This document shows positions 24,356 through 37,194 of a DNA stretch of 64,000 nucleotides, piece after piece. A program made the translations under genes and the position numbers. The stretch covers positions 90,208,151 to 90,272,150 of the forward strand of contig CM051027.1 of assembly GCA_027627225.1 (NCBI GenBank). Direction: 5' to 3'. Source of the stretch: Congeria kusceri. Taxonomy: Eukaryota > Mollusca > Bivalvia > Myida > Dreissenidae. Numbering within the stretch: the stretch's first letter is position 1; every line of letters starts with the position of its first letter. Under the pieces are notes generated by a model, which did not search any database, was not told where the DNA came from, and was given only the letters and a program-made list of their open reading frames with translations.

Positions 24356-25846
24356 AAATGCACTCATAATTCACATGCTTGCTTTTAGTTTCTTTTGTCG
24401 CGAACAGTCTTTCTACGCTGTCAGCGTTTTGATTCCAATTGACCGCATACGAGCCATTTAAGTCACCGGTATAAAATGGTCATGCAACAACTATCACATG
24501 TTAGATTTGTATTTAGGACGGATTATAAAAGAAGATAAAACAGTGTTTGACATTAATGTGCAGAAAATACGCCGTTCTAGGATTAAAGATGATACCGGTG
24601 TATCCTGTTTTACAATAAAACTGGAAATCTACCTAGATTGTTCTATAATTTAGAACCAATACAATAGTTAAACACAACATATATGAACTGATCTGTTTTG
24701 TTGGCACTTATATGAAGTTGTAATGACATTCTCTACATAAAAATGGACGAAAACTCTATTTGAGATTATCGGGTAATACAGGAATCTTTTTAACTCACTA
24801 CATACTATAAAACACAGCGAACGTTTTATTTATGATCTTAAAACAACTGTGATTTCTTAATTTTGTCTCAACGCATATCATATTTGGTTTCAAATAAAGC
24901 AACAAGTGATCCTGTGCAATTTATTAACTATACCATATTGCAAGAGAAATTTACATAATTTACCAATGACAACTATTTCAATAAATGCATATCCCATTTA
25001 TTACTTAGAATCGCAAAGCTAGCTCTTTATAAATGTATATTAGTTAATTATTAAACAAATCAGACCACACGGGTTTTAGATGACATTTGGAATACCATTC
25101 AATGTTCTTGTTCAGTCAATGGCATCGCTTGTTTGTCTCATTACTCCATTGGCGGGTCTGTTAGGATCTCCAATTTTCCATTGCTGCCACAAAACAGACA
25201 GGGTGTGCAAGTTGGACAATCCTGCCTTTTAACTCTACCCGCTTCACTGAAAATAAAAACTAATAAAAGCTTGAAGCGCTCACTGACACATATTGGTCAG
25301 ATAAGATAGTCATTCAGTTTCCCCTGTACTGCAAAATGCAATCTAAGCCTGATTCAATGTTTAATCAATTTATTCATGACTTATTTTATTCTGCCTCTTG
25401 ACTCTGTTTAACAAAAGCTGCAAGCAACTTGTTGGAACTTGATTACATGCATCATGAAAAACAATATGTTAAGTACATCGACGCTTGTGTACAAAGGTGA
25501 GAAAAAAAAATCATCCTTCTGCGAGAAATTGCCGGTCTACCGCATCGTTGTTATTGTGGATGGGCCCATTACTTATCGGCAAAGAATCTAGTTTAGGAGA
25601 AGAATAAACATATAAAATATATGTGTTTGTATTAATTAATATGATATATGTACACAGGCAGTGATTCGTTTGCCATTGTGTCTGTGGCTGGTAAATATCA
25701 AAACACGTTCCATTTTAACCATATTTAAAACAACATGGTGATTTTCACGCTGACTATTTTGCAATTATCACATAAATCTAGCTAACTAGAGATGATGTTT
25801 TGTATTTCAAAGCTTATTTGAAGGTCCTTCCGCGCCGAAGCAGCAT

Positions 25847-26028
25847 TAGGTGTAGACCTACTAAGTTACAATTAGGTGTAGACCTACTAAGTTACAATTA
25901 GGTGTAGACCTACTAAGTTACAATTAGGTGTAGACCTACTAAGTTACAATTAGGTGTAGACCTACTAAGTTACAATTAGGTGTAGACCTACTAAGTTACA
26001 ATTAGGTGTAGACCTACTAAGTTACAAT
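25847..26028. repeat. 26-bp minisatellite, 7 perfect copies
   Basis: Seven identical head-to-tail 26-bp units (TAGGTGTAGACCTACTAAGT plus TACAAT) run from 25847 to 26028. Each contains the inverted pair TAGGT/ACCTA. Perfect identity suggests recent expansion. It lies in intron 1 of copy C, in the segment homologous to the site of the 30-bp array in copy A. Confidence 0.95.
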
Positions 26029-27308
26029 TTTCCTTAGGTGGCTTAAATATACGGTCTCGGTGTTTGTATTCATACCGCTCATGAAACTCTTAACCTAATT
26101 TACACGTAAGTGGAAATTTCGTATCAACATTTCTATGAGAATTTCAATCATGTATATTCAAAATACGGTTGAATACATAGCACATTAACATGTTCATTAG
26201 TCTTAGAATAATACATTAAAATGCAAATTTATTAATATAAAGCATAGGAAAAAGACTTTAGCATTTTTACAATTTAGGGGGAATTATTAACTTATGAGCT
26301 TTATTAATGCGTCCTGAGCTATACTAATAATGTCATGTCAGTACACATATCGCAAATGCAAGTTTTCACGGGGACCTAAGTCGGTCACAACGTACAGTGT
26401 TGCCTGTTGAGCTCGTGTCACGGCTGCCTGTCGATAGTGTTACGGTTTCCTGCGAGTTTAAATATGGCTAACAACACGCGTCTTGTTTAACAAAAAATTG
26501 AGTCGTGCATATTTTCACAATTTTCTCAATGTAATAGGTAGTTTAGACTTTACACCATCTGATTCGCCATTAATTTGGTTTTTAGCGTCGCATTCAGGTA
26601 CAATATGCAGGTAAACGAATGAATTAACGAGTTGCAGTCTGTAAAATACAGTTTTGTTATTACAATCCAAGAATATGACATATTTCGACTAGTAGTTCAT
26701 GTACGATTGAATCCATAACTAATCGAAATTCTCGGGAAGCATTACAATAGCAAAAGGTAGGATTATTCATGTCTTATGCATTTCATAATTACATTTGTAT
26801 TATGAAATATGTCACGATTTGCACGTTGAGCTAAGATCTAATGTCACGGTTGTCTGTCTATAGGGTAACGGTTTCCTGCCAATTATGGAGGAGGGATCCG
26901 AAGTGTCGTTCTAGGATGAGTCACCATTTTTGAAGAAAAGAATGTTTCTGTGAATCTTCATGTAGAAACATGATTTGCAATGACAAAAACAACAAATCTA
27001 CAGAAAAGTCAATACTTGTTTTCATGTGTTTTAGTAACCATTTTAGGTCATTTCAGTAATTGTTACCATAGCAATGCGTCAAATGAATATGAATCAGCTG
27101 TACTTGAGAAACGTGTAGTTTACAGGAATGACAGAAGCAAATTTACCCTGCTCAGTTAATCCAAACGCAGGTATCACCAACGTTTGGTTTATCATTCACA
27201 ATTTTCTTGACTGCAACGTAATTAAAAGGGCATATCGATAGTATTTGGCATAAACAAAATAATTTCCCATTTTTTCGAATAGCAACAATAAATGATAGAA
27301 TCGTTAAA

Positions 27309-27927
27309 GGTCCTGTCACACTATGGCGTATGGTACCCACGTATGCCAGCGTATGAAAAATATCACGTGTACGCTGGTATACGCTAAGGGTACGTTAGGC
27401 ATACGTATTATACGTTGCAAGCACGTTCGCATGTGGTTGCATACGCTGGTATACGTCGAGGCTTTTATTTTTCAGCATGCATAAAAATCTTATGCGTACC
27501 CGCACGTTTGGTTTATACGCTAAGAATACGTAAGGCAAACGATGAACACGCGAGAGTTACGCTACAGGTACGTTATTCATAGGTCGAGTACGCTTGTCAT
27601 ACGCTGGCCATACACTGATATACGCTGACATGACAGTGTACCGTACAGCTAGCGTATTGATAGCGCATAAGTAACGTACATCCAACGTCATACGCTACCC
27701 ATACGTAGACTACGCTGGCCATACGTTGGTCATACGCTGGCCATACGTTGGCCGTACGCTGAAATTGGCTGACATTCGCTGGCCATACGCTACCCATAGG
27801 CAACTAATTGGTTCAATACGGTAAGTATACGCGCAATTTTGTATTTTCAAGTGCGTATGAAACATATTTATTGAATTTTCATACGCAACTCATTCGTTTC
27901 TAACATGCGGAATAGTGTGACAGGGCC
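27309..27927. mobile_element. MITE rich in CGTATG/CATACG, with an empty site elsewhere
   Basis: The ends are GGTCCTGTCACACTAT (27309-27324) and the complement ATAGTGTGACAGGGCC (27912-27927), 15/16 matching. The interior is packed with TACGCTGG(T/C)(A/C)ATACG modules on both strands. The flanks AATCGTTAAA and AAAATATAtAC are contiguous in the related repeat at about 11720-11735, supporting a clean insertion. No coding capacity. Confidence 0.8.
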
Positions 27928-28127
27928 ATAAGAACAAAATATATACAAAACCAATTACATTATTGTTTTTTTGCTAAAATGTTTCAGTCGGTTTCGAAAT
28001 AGTACCTACAAAATCACACTATTCAATGTTACTTTCCCAAAACTATGTAACACATGTGCGCAACGGTACATCATTAAGGTATAGTTAATTTATATAAATT
28101 TTACATCTGCTGCTATTTTCACGCGCC

Positions 28128-28424
28128 GGGCCCGGCTAGCTCAGTTGGTAGAGCGCTGGAATGTCAGACCGGGAATCGTGAGGTCGAACCCCAGCCCGAC
28201 CACATAACATGTGTGGGGATTGGTCGTGAAATTATTTCTAAGGCCATTCTCCCCCTACCTCTAATTCAAGTAGGGCAGTTGTCAGTTACTGGCATAAGTA
28301 TGTTCACTTAGCACTGGTAAGCAGCTTAGATCGGCTAAGCTTGCCCAGGAAAAGTGTAAGTAGGTTAACTGACCGCCGTGATATGACTGAAATACTGTTA
28401 GAAACGGCGAGAAATCCAAACTAA
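28128..28424 (+). mobile_element. tRNA-derived SINE with 15-bp target duplication
   Basis: The head, 28128-28203, resembles a tRNA: GGCTAGCTCAGTTGGTAGAG (box A region), GGTCGAACCCC (box B) and a terminal CCACA. The body includes CTACCTCTAATTCAAGTAGG and the tail AACGGCGAGAAATCC. A perfect 15-bp duplication, CTATTTTCACGCGCC, flanks it at 28113-28127 and 28425-28439. This is a full-length polymerase III retroposon, not a functional tRNA gene. A second copy lies at 56963-57236. Confidence 0.9.
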
Positions 28425-30477
28425 CTATTTTCACGCGCCCGTGAGAATGCCATCGATAATCAGTGTTTATGTATATACTATAATTCAGTATATATGTGCT
28501 TTAACTGTTATAGAAATAATGCAATCGTTAATTTATGTTGATTCAATATTAGTATCCGTTATTCTTCAGATACCGTAGGGCCGGTGCAACATTAAATATT
28601 TACCCCTTTGAAAATTGACCCATGGGTCCTTTTTCAACGTTGAGAATTGACCCCGCCAACAATTGAAACATTTAACATCAGAAAAAAAACATTATTAATT
28701 GTATATTAATATAAACATTATTTTAATAAGTAAGTGATACGAATATAAATTGTATTAACAATCTAAACATTGTGTCACTTACAATCAGCAAAAAATTAGT
28801 GAACAATACAAACTTTAGGGCCGATTTAGTACAAATTTCCCATAACAAAATATTATATGCACAGAAAGTTTCGGAATGTGCACAATACTATCTCATTCAG
28901 TCTTAAACTGGTAATGGTCTTAATAAATCCACCCATAATATATTAGGCATTCATTTTAGCAAGTGTTTTTTTTACGGTCGTTTAAAGGTGGTGTAACGTT
29001 ATATTGTGACTTCGAGAGTCGTTTTACAACGTTGAAAACAATATTCGGCAATATCTTCATCTTGCCGGACAATGCGGAAAGTATAACTATCGACAGTAAA
29101 ACCGTCACAATGTCCATACTATCGTTATACAAACCGTGCCATGGCGTAATAAAACCGTGACATATTCAAGAACAATATTTTGGTATTTTCTTGATATAAC
29201 CATTGAAATCATACACTTTAACCCAATAATTATATGTTATATTACACGAGAGATGAGCCACTGCATGATGTTTAATGTTTAATGCCCACTGAAAAAAAAT
29301 CGAAATGTGATAAGACGTTGGTTAAAAAACCTGATAAAATCATAAAATTGCTGCATTATACACAAGTTTCAAATAAATAAATCTTTTTACACACTGATAA
29401 AATTATAGGAAATTTATGATCCATCAAATTTGCAATCAGTTTTTTGCTTAGTTATCATTAAAGTATCAGAATTTAGCATTTGCTATTTTTCTGCTTGCAA
29501 AATATCGCAAGAAACCTTAACACTATCCATAGGCAGCCGTGACGCGAGTTCAACAGGCAACATTGTACGTTGTGACCGACTTGGGTCCCCGTGGTTTTCA
29601 GATATATTAGTGAATTCATTTACGGTGTGAATTGGGACTTTGTCCCTTTTGGTAGCAGGGATACTCTGTGCACTGAGTAAAACAAAAAGACCAACAAATA
29701 TTAATTACAATTTTACATTTGGATTATTGATTGAAGACAATACGAAAAGATAATTCAAATGCCCACGTATATTTAAATTAGTACAGCACTTACTTGCATA
29801 CCCGAATAATCCGTTAAGGCAGACGATAAGTAAACTGACTACTGCCAAACGTCTCATACTGGATGACAGGGTTTTAATCTACCTTTGCTATATTATATTT
29901 TATGGTTTTTAAACTGTTGTCGCAAGCCAACAGGATTAAGTAGTTGTATTCAGAAATCGGACTTTAAGAGAACCCAACCCTTTCAAATTTGAATAAAAAC
30001 CACAATTTTCATCAATCTGATCTATTTCGAGAAAGAACATGAAGTCCTATTACACTGGTTTAAAGATTTATTGGAAAAAAATAAAATTGAAAATGTCACA
30101 TATAATGGTGTTTTGAGGCCAACATTTAGACGGAAATAAATGTACTTGGGTACATCTGGAAAACATTATTTTAAATCAGAATTAAGCATAAGTTTGAGTG
30201 TTAATAGGCATAGCAGATACAATATATAAAGTCAGAAGTGAAAACAATCTTAATTGGCATTCTAAATGTTACAGAATAGGTTTTTAATCCGTTTTGAACC
30301 AAATTTTGTTTTTAAGTTTCTGCATTTTTGGGGGTAAAATCCATATAAATGTAGCATTTCAGATGCCATTTGACCCCAGAAAAGGGTTTGTTTACATAAC
30401 AATCAATAGATTTGACCTCCTGTCACACAATAAAAAAGAATTTGGCCCCAAAATGTCAATGCCAGATATTAATTAAC

Positions 30478-31027
30478 AGTCTTCTGTCACACCTGAACCT
30501 GTGGGTGAGATCAGCCGCCTGCAATCTTTAATCTGTTTCAGGTACTCTCTGCTGAGAAATCTGTGAAAATAAAAAGGTTTTCTGTGCATGTTTACTCAAT
30601 ATTGTGATAACGAGTGTAACTTAGACACAATAAGTGTACATAGACAATAGTTTACAACGTTTTATTTACTGCTATAAGGCTAGTCGCTATGCGGGCTTCA
30701 GATTGTCGAGCTCACGTGCGAACAGTTTAGTTCAAAAACGGGTTTGAGAGTCCCAACAAGGGTTAAACTTTTGCTTTTCCTACTGGTGTTGATAAGAAGA
30801 ATGCCAGGCTGGAAAAGAAGTCATTAGATAGTAGAATACATGACAATAATCATGTACTAACCTTCAAAGATACCGATGGTACGGACACGACTGTGTCAAC
30901 TTTACGGCCCCGCCCCAACGCTCCAGTGTAGTTGACATGTAAAGTAGTTTTGATGACTCGTCACTTCACCCAGACTTGTATACCAATGAGTTGATGGTTC
31001 CGGCTGAGGTCCTGGTTCTTTTCAACA
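30478..31027 (-). pseudogene. Two exon-like segments of an unrecognised gene
   Basis: On the minus strand an acceptor-like TTTTTTAAATGCAG precedes a segment, about 30863-31027, whose last part is open in one frame (VNYTGALGRGRKVDTVVSV...) but preceded by an in-frame TGA. It ends AAG|GTTAGT. A second acceptor, TTTTCACAG, at about 30572 begins a short frame that ends soon after (ISQQRVPETD). This looks like the decayed 3' part of a gene or transposon. No family is recognised. Confidence 0.3.
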
Positions 31028-33025
31028 CTGCATTTAAAAAACATACTCAAATTAAACCAAACTGTGATGGTGATTTAAATTTTGATGCCGCTCCATTAGG
31101 TAGGGTCTAGGTTGGCGTGAGCGGCTTAAGTGTTTTATGCATGCATTTCATGTATTTTTCAGCTGAAAGCCTGATTGAAGTATAATTACAAAATAAAATA
31201 TGAACTAAATAGGATCTGTTAACTTTGCAAATTAGGAAAATTGGTATTATTCAAAGTAGGCAGGTCGGACGGTCATCATGGCCAATGAATCGGCCAGTGC
31301 GGACACGACCTTTGCGGGCATTATTGTAAATTACAGGTTCTTAAACTAAATATTCAGGATTACAACACAAGGTATTATGATATAAATGAGAGAATTGTTG
31401 AAACTAATGCAAATTAATGTCAAAATTAAACTGAAAAACAACACGATGAACACAATGGGTCTCGGATTGCCACTCTGGTGGACATTTTGCGTTAATATTC
31501 CCATATTTACCCCCCTAATGCCCCCTAGTGCAACCATCCCATAAAATACAGCCCTAAATGGGGTCAAGATGACATCTGGCAGTTATTCTTTCCAGTACAG
31601 TGTGTTTGGAAGAGTCCATTTTCAAAATCTTTGCAGACGACTAATCTTACGGGAAGTTCTTAAAGGTTACGCATGCGCAAATAAATTCCTTCTTTAGTAC
31701 ATATAAAATATTCAAAATTTGATCTCACTTTTCACCATGACCAAGCTACTTTCCAATATATCACCATACATGGTTGGAAAGATGAGGACATAACCTTTTG
31801 AAAAACAGCATGTCAAAAAAGTCTATGTGTTGTAACTCAAAATATTTACCTTAGAAAAAACACGCCGGTTTTGACGGGCATGGAGGCTGCCATTTTGCGC
31901 ATCAATACATGGGCCAAAAGTTATGAAGCTGGGAACCGCTAGACAAAAAGTAGTGCACAAAACAGCCTTTTTCTTATTGCTTACATATATACCTTTAAAA
32001 TGATACCAAAACATATCGTTTAAACTGTATTTTACAAATTATATGCATCCTGCACTCAACCATATGTGCTTATTATCTAACTGTAACCCGGACGATGTGA
32101 CTTCCGTTTCGGGGTAATTAGACCTTGAGGGAACTACTTCTTTGCTCTGCAGGCTACGAGTCAGTAAATCGATAAATTACTGCGCTTCGCTCGCTGAGCA
32201 GTGAGACTCCCTGTTATGCTACATTCTATGAATAGATGACAATAAATAGATCCGACCTAAATACTAATAAACAATAATAATAATCCAGTTATTCCACATC
32301 TACAAGTGAATTTATGTTATGTCTATTCACACAGGTATGATAGCGTATCTGTTTGTGCGGTTCACTGGTTAAAAAATTAATTGCGTCGGATTACATCATA
32401 TTGCGTAAGTTTAACAACAGTGTATTGACTCAGTACATATAGCGGAGCAATCGTTACCACTCGATTGATGATTGCTGTTGTTTTTGAAGTATGCATAAGA
32501 ATTGTGGAAAAGCAAAGTATTTCTATATAGAGTTTTGAATGTATTTTACAAATTTAACTTTTTTTAATTAAATCGTTTGATAAAAAGCACTGAACATTGA
32601 TTCGAACTTCGGTTCATTGACTGTTTTTACCCGTTGTAGATTGACTTGTATGCATAGAACTATGTTTGTTTTTTAAATGGTTTGCACAAACAATATTTGC
32701 CTCATATGAATTACAAACAAGGAATAATGATGAGAATGTCTTAGATAAATATCAATGAATTAAACGCGCGCTATATGAGTTTTAATGTGCGAAAGACTTT
32801 GGCCTGGATCTCCATCTTCAATTACCGGTAGGTCAAATACCGGCTTACACCAGTTTATTATTGTGGAGTGTATAGTTATGAGTTTCGATATTTGTTTTGT
32901 AGAAATGATATAAAAACAGACAGGTGACTTACTTCAATAAATGTTCCTTATGATAAAAATTCTCTCATAATTCATTTGCTTTTAGTTTCTTTTTTCGCCC
33001 ACAGTCTTTTTACGATGTCAGCGTT

Positions 33026-33530
33026 TTGATGATTTCTTTGCCAACGATTTATTCAGTGCTGGTGTTTTCCATTACTGTAAATTATTTCAGTTTTGCCATT
33101 CCCTCAGCAAACATATATGGTGATTGTCAGATGTTACCATTTTGTACATACCGTTCCCTTTTGTTGGATTTAATTGCCTATAGAAATGCGTCGTATACCA
33201 CTGGCAATAGAGAAGCATGAATGGATAATTACGCACAAGTGTCAGAGATCATAATAATGAGAAGCAGATTGAATATTCATATGTATAAAGATGTTTATCT
33301 CACAAGCTAGTACACTGCCAATGTTGACGTTACTTCAACATGTGCCGGGAATTGATAAGTGCGTGATCTATACATGTGGAACGAATTTCAGCCAACTGAC
33401 AGTCCGGATAGGGCAGTGGTTTGTATATTCTTTTTCCAGACATGAGAGCCGCTGTACACCGGGTTAGATTTTCACCGGCGCATGTGCATGATTGGTTTAC
33501 CATACCGATCAGCTGGTATTAATCCTTCCC
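33026..33530 (-). repeat. Orphan copy of the array's upstream block
   Basis: This segment matches the region upstream of copy B: 33040-33200 with 41260-41400, and 33200-33530 with 42010-42330. It includes the donor-like GTATGT at 33146-33151, the E-box-like CACTTGTG and a TATA-like CTTTATACA at about 33285. No signal exon lies just downstream; the nearest is exon 1 of copy C at 29857. It is probably a leftover of duplication. Confidence 0.55.
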
Positions 33531-33584
33531 CTCCCAAAATCTCGAACCGATGAGTGATAATATGTAAACTAGGTTTATGGCAAA

Positions 33585-33695
33585 ACCGGCCCCGGTCAAA
33601 ACCGGCCCCAGTCTAAACCGGCCCCAAAAAGGCAAAACCGGCCCCACATGTGCTTGCATAAAGACAAAACCGGCCCCAAATTACAAAACGACAGT
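33585..33695. repeat. Short-period repeat AAACCGGCCCCA
   Basis: AAACCGGCCCC occurs five times with irregular spacers between 33593 and 33688, giving a G+C-rich island in AT-rich surroundings. It is probably a degenerate minisatellite near the left edge of the MULE insertion. Confidence 0.75.
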
Positions 33696-33989
33696 GGTAC
33701 ATTTCTAGTTTTATTTGTATTAGTTTTTAATATTCTCATAAGTATTTCGTGCTTAAATAATCAATAACAACGTGATAGACACACAGAATAACTACCACCA
33801 CTATCATTATTTACACACGCCTGAAATGGAATAATATTAAATTAAACAGTATCATATGCATATAAATGAAACAAAAACATGGACATAAAATCCATTGTAG
33901 TTGACGGCATGTCAACATGTGCAAGTTGTCGTCATCATCACATGCAAGTCGTCGGTATCATCATCGTGGGCCTTGTAATCGTCGTCGTC

Positions 33990-36900
33990 GTTGTCGTCCG
34001 TCGTCGTCAGTCTCGGTCTGTAGACAGTGAAGAAATTCTTCAGAAGTGCAGTAGCGGAGAGAACGCCATGTCTGTACTGGCCCCAGGCTGAGAAGACCTG
34101 TTACTGCATGGACCGGTAGATCCGGCGCTGCGTCCGCTGAAAGGACATCTCGCTGACGAGACGGATCTGTCCTTCAACCTCTCTTGTCTCCTAGAAGAGC
34201 AGAGTCACAAGGCGCGACCCCGGTCTTGACGCTGAGGCGCTTATGCCAACCTGAAAATAAAAAAAGTATTATAAGAATTATTAAATTAATAACAAATTAA
34301 ATTAATAATATTTTCATAATAAATTGCAATTCAATTCGCGGCCGGATTTAATATCAATGATTATGTTTTAATTGTAAATGTTTTTATTTGAACTGCTTAA
34401 TTATTTAATAAAAAAATAATTTTTGGCATTCCCTCAACGTCGTTATTAGTGCGGGTTGACTGGCCGAAGATGCAACACGATGTCACAGGCCATGTGGTCG
34501 ACCTCATCTACGTGCTCCTGATGTAGTCAAAGAGTGGCTGCAGGTGGTCAGAGCAATGTATTCCATTCATCAAAGACCTCCTCGATGTGCTCCTCTGGCA
34601 GGAAGGGGAGGCACAGCAGCTTGTGCACGAGGGCGTAGGTTCCCTCGTGCTGGATGTACTGGATCGCAAGACCTATAGTTGCTGAAAGAAAAACATGTTT
34701 ATTATAACCAAGCTGAAAAAATATTATTCACTAAATGCAAATTATAGTCATAATATAAACATATTTATAGATATTTACAGAAATCTGAAAAAAGTCAAAC
34801 GATTACAAAGTACAATTAGTAGATAGAATATTAAATATATGAGAATTAATATGAGTGACTATTAAGTACCTGAACATTCCGCAAAACTGTTTGGTCCCAG
34901 TGAAAGGCACATCCTTTAATATTCACCAGCGGAAAGACTTATGTGACAGCTTTCCATAGCGCTTTTTCAAACTCGCATACAACTTCCTCCATGAGAAATG
35001 TTAAAATGCCTTTCTTGACCACCTAAAATAAATACACTAAATACAGCAACTTGATATAATACATGAAACTGAAGAAGTTACAAATGAATTTTCCGTCCCT
35101 TACAATATTTAACGCAATAATTCGTTTAAATTAAACGGTTGCAATTATAAATGAATTTGCGGTTCTTTATTGTCAGTTATAAATCATATCCAGTTAATAA
35201 ATATCACATTAATCACGCTTACGTTACCTGCAACACCTTTATGTAGTCGCTAGTCTTTCGACCCGACATCATGATGAACAGCAACGGGAGCTGCTTGGAG
35301 ACATCACCTCGACGGACGAAAGCGTGAATTGACAAGAGCATCGTGAAATGAGGTCGCATCACCTGAAAGTAAAAAATAACCTAAAATATAAACTTCGACA
35401 TAACGCCGACCCCCAGCTTGCGATCTCTCTCGATAGAATCCGATCGGAAAGGCTGATTTGTCGAGCTACAATAGGTAAGACTTTTTTTTAATAAATAAAA
35501 CAGTATATTTATAGTAAATCAACATCTGTAATGTCAGTTTAACTGATTGAATGACATTACTAATTAAATTCACAACATTAATTTCATATACAGAAGTAAC
35601 CACCTCAAATTCCATGTCTTTCGGTTCTTCGGGAAGTCGATTCCGTGGAAACCGGTTGATAGCCCTCGCCAACTTCTGCTTGGACATTGACCAGACCTTC
35701 CACACCCTCCATGGCTTCTGTAACTATGCTGGTCGCAGAGGTAAAGACGTTTCTGGAGGCAACCGTTTTACCCTAATATACACAATTGTTTAAAAAGAAA
35801 ACAATGATATTTTACAGTAATCATATTTGTGGTTCTAATTAAAATGCAATATTTCGGAGTATTAATTGAACTTGTTCTAATAAATACAAAATTTGAGAAC
35901 TGAGTAACAAATGCATGTTTATTGGGTGCGGCATTAGGACATTAGCGCGATGTCCACTTTTCATTCTTGAAGGGTGAATGTAATATGTGCCTGCAGATCG
36001 ATAAAAGCCAGCCCGTTCTGTTACTCCAGCACCACAAGTCACACGTATGCTGCGCACCGAGCTTCGCCATGATGTCGTTGGCCCTCGTCGTTGCTAAAAT
36101 ACATGAATGTATTTTAAGATACCTCGTAAATTACGTGCATTATCTTAACTTTTGCGTAACTTGAGGAATACTATTAATTTTCCTTCCTGTCTTCCTGTCT
36201 AAACATACACTAAATGACATACAAACACTTTTGTTTTGTCACAATGCGTACAACTGAGAAAATACAATCATATTATTAACAATGCAAGTGTTGCCTTCAT
36301 TACATAGCAGTAACCATGTGAGTCTACCAGCAGATCGCGGCCAAGTTGTGATCCTCGAGTATTAAATGAGTTCAATGTCAACGGACTAGGAGCTATAGGT
36401 GATGATGGTGGCAGTGGGTCATTGAGCGACCTGCGACAAGTAAATATCAGGTATTAATTATAATACCGAGTATATAAAATATATGTTATCAATATGGTAT
36501 GACATAATACAAATAACACAACATTTTTTTTACCTTTATTATTAGGTAAGTCTATGTATATTATTTATCTGTTATCAATGTGAAATATTGTATATATTGT
36601 ATATATATTCTCAATGAATATCCGCAATGTAATATACACACAATTTGTTTTATACCTTTCGTGTACAAGATTGGGCTCAACGAAGGATCGTTGTACTACG
36701 ATTGACTCGTTTCTGTCAACACACTATAATCATCATCATCATCATCATCATATCATATTATTATTATCATCATCATAATCATCATCGGCATCATTATCAT
36801 CATGAACAACCAACACGCTTATAATTACAGAACACATTAACATTGTAATAAATTATTTATCAAACTCATGATAGTCATCACATTTATTATAAATTCTTCA

Positions 36901-37047
36901 ACGCCGCTTATAATTCATCATCTTAATAATTATAATAATCATCATACGAAACATACCTGACGAGTACGTTCAGTCTCGATCTGCAGACAAAGTGCAGCTC
37001 TTCGTCATTAGCAACAACCCGTCTGTACTGCTCCAAAGAGATTCCTA
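33990..37047 (-). pseudogene. Decayed FLYWCH-MULE transposase gene with introns
   Basis: Minus-strand exon chain with matching splice phases: 36656-36712, 36304-36430 (ends GRDLLVDSHGYCY, the start of a FLYWCH finger) and an exon from 36093 continuing the finger (TSWRS where FLYWCH normally has YWRC). Next come about 35617-35705 (LARAINRFPRNRLPEEPKD, with a frame shift before it), 35229-35361 (FTMLLSIHAFVRR, LPLLFIMMSGRK, transposase core) and 34871-35023 (KALWKAVT, stop TAA, then VNIKGCAFHW). Fragments at 34445-34680 (LVHKLLCLPFLPEEH; QSTRTNND) and about 34000-34250 follow in mixed frames. These peptides match what I know of Mutator-like transposases. An exon-like segment, 36959-37047, may precede. 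Stops and frame shifts make it a relic. Confidence 0.75.
36729..36806. repeat. (ATC)n microsatellite
   Basis: An imperfect run of ATC/ATT triplets lies within an intron-like stretch of the MULE relic. Confidence 0.85.
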
Positions 37048-37194
37048 TTTACAATTGAAAATTCAAGTTTATTCAGAGTATCTAATTTCAATAAATTCAA
37101 TTCAACAATTCTATAGCATTAAAAAACATGTTCGTATGCATATTTATAAAAAAAACGGCATGAATTTACGGAATAACATATTAAAATATAACTC

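Larger units (their letters stand above)
25141..29857 (-). pseudogene. Copy C of the Cys-rich prepropeptide family (broken donor)
   Basis: Exon 1, 29794-29857 (64 nt, ATG intact, MRRLAVVSLLIVCLNG..., donor GTAAGT). Exon 2, 25515-25587 (73 nt as in A and B, acceptor CTAG, opens Ser-Leu-Pro-Ile-Ser). Exon 3, 25141-25246 (106 nt, acceptor TTTTCAG), encodes VKRQDCPTCTPCLFCGSNGK and ends at TAA. Frames and phases agree throughout, and 80 residues would result. But the exon-2 donor GT of A and B is AT here (25514-25513), and reading on meets TGA almost at once. A truncated propeptide without cysteines or cryptic splicing would follow. Intron 1 (25588-29793) has grown to 4.2 kb through a 26-bp minisatellite, a MITE and a SINE. 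Confidence 0.7.

Noticed and set aside
25847..26028. CRISPR-like array
   Set aside because: The copies abut with no spacers, and the context is a eukaryotic intron. It is a minisatellite.
28128..28203. tRNA gene
   Set aside because: The tRNA-like head is followed by a SINE body and tail and flanked by a 15-bp target duplication. It is the promoter part of a retroposon.
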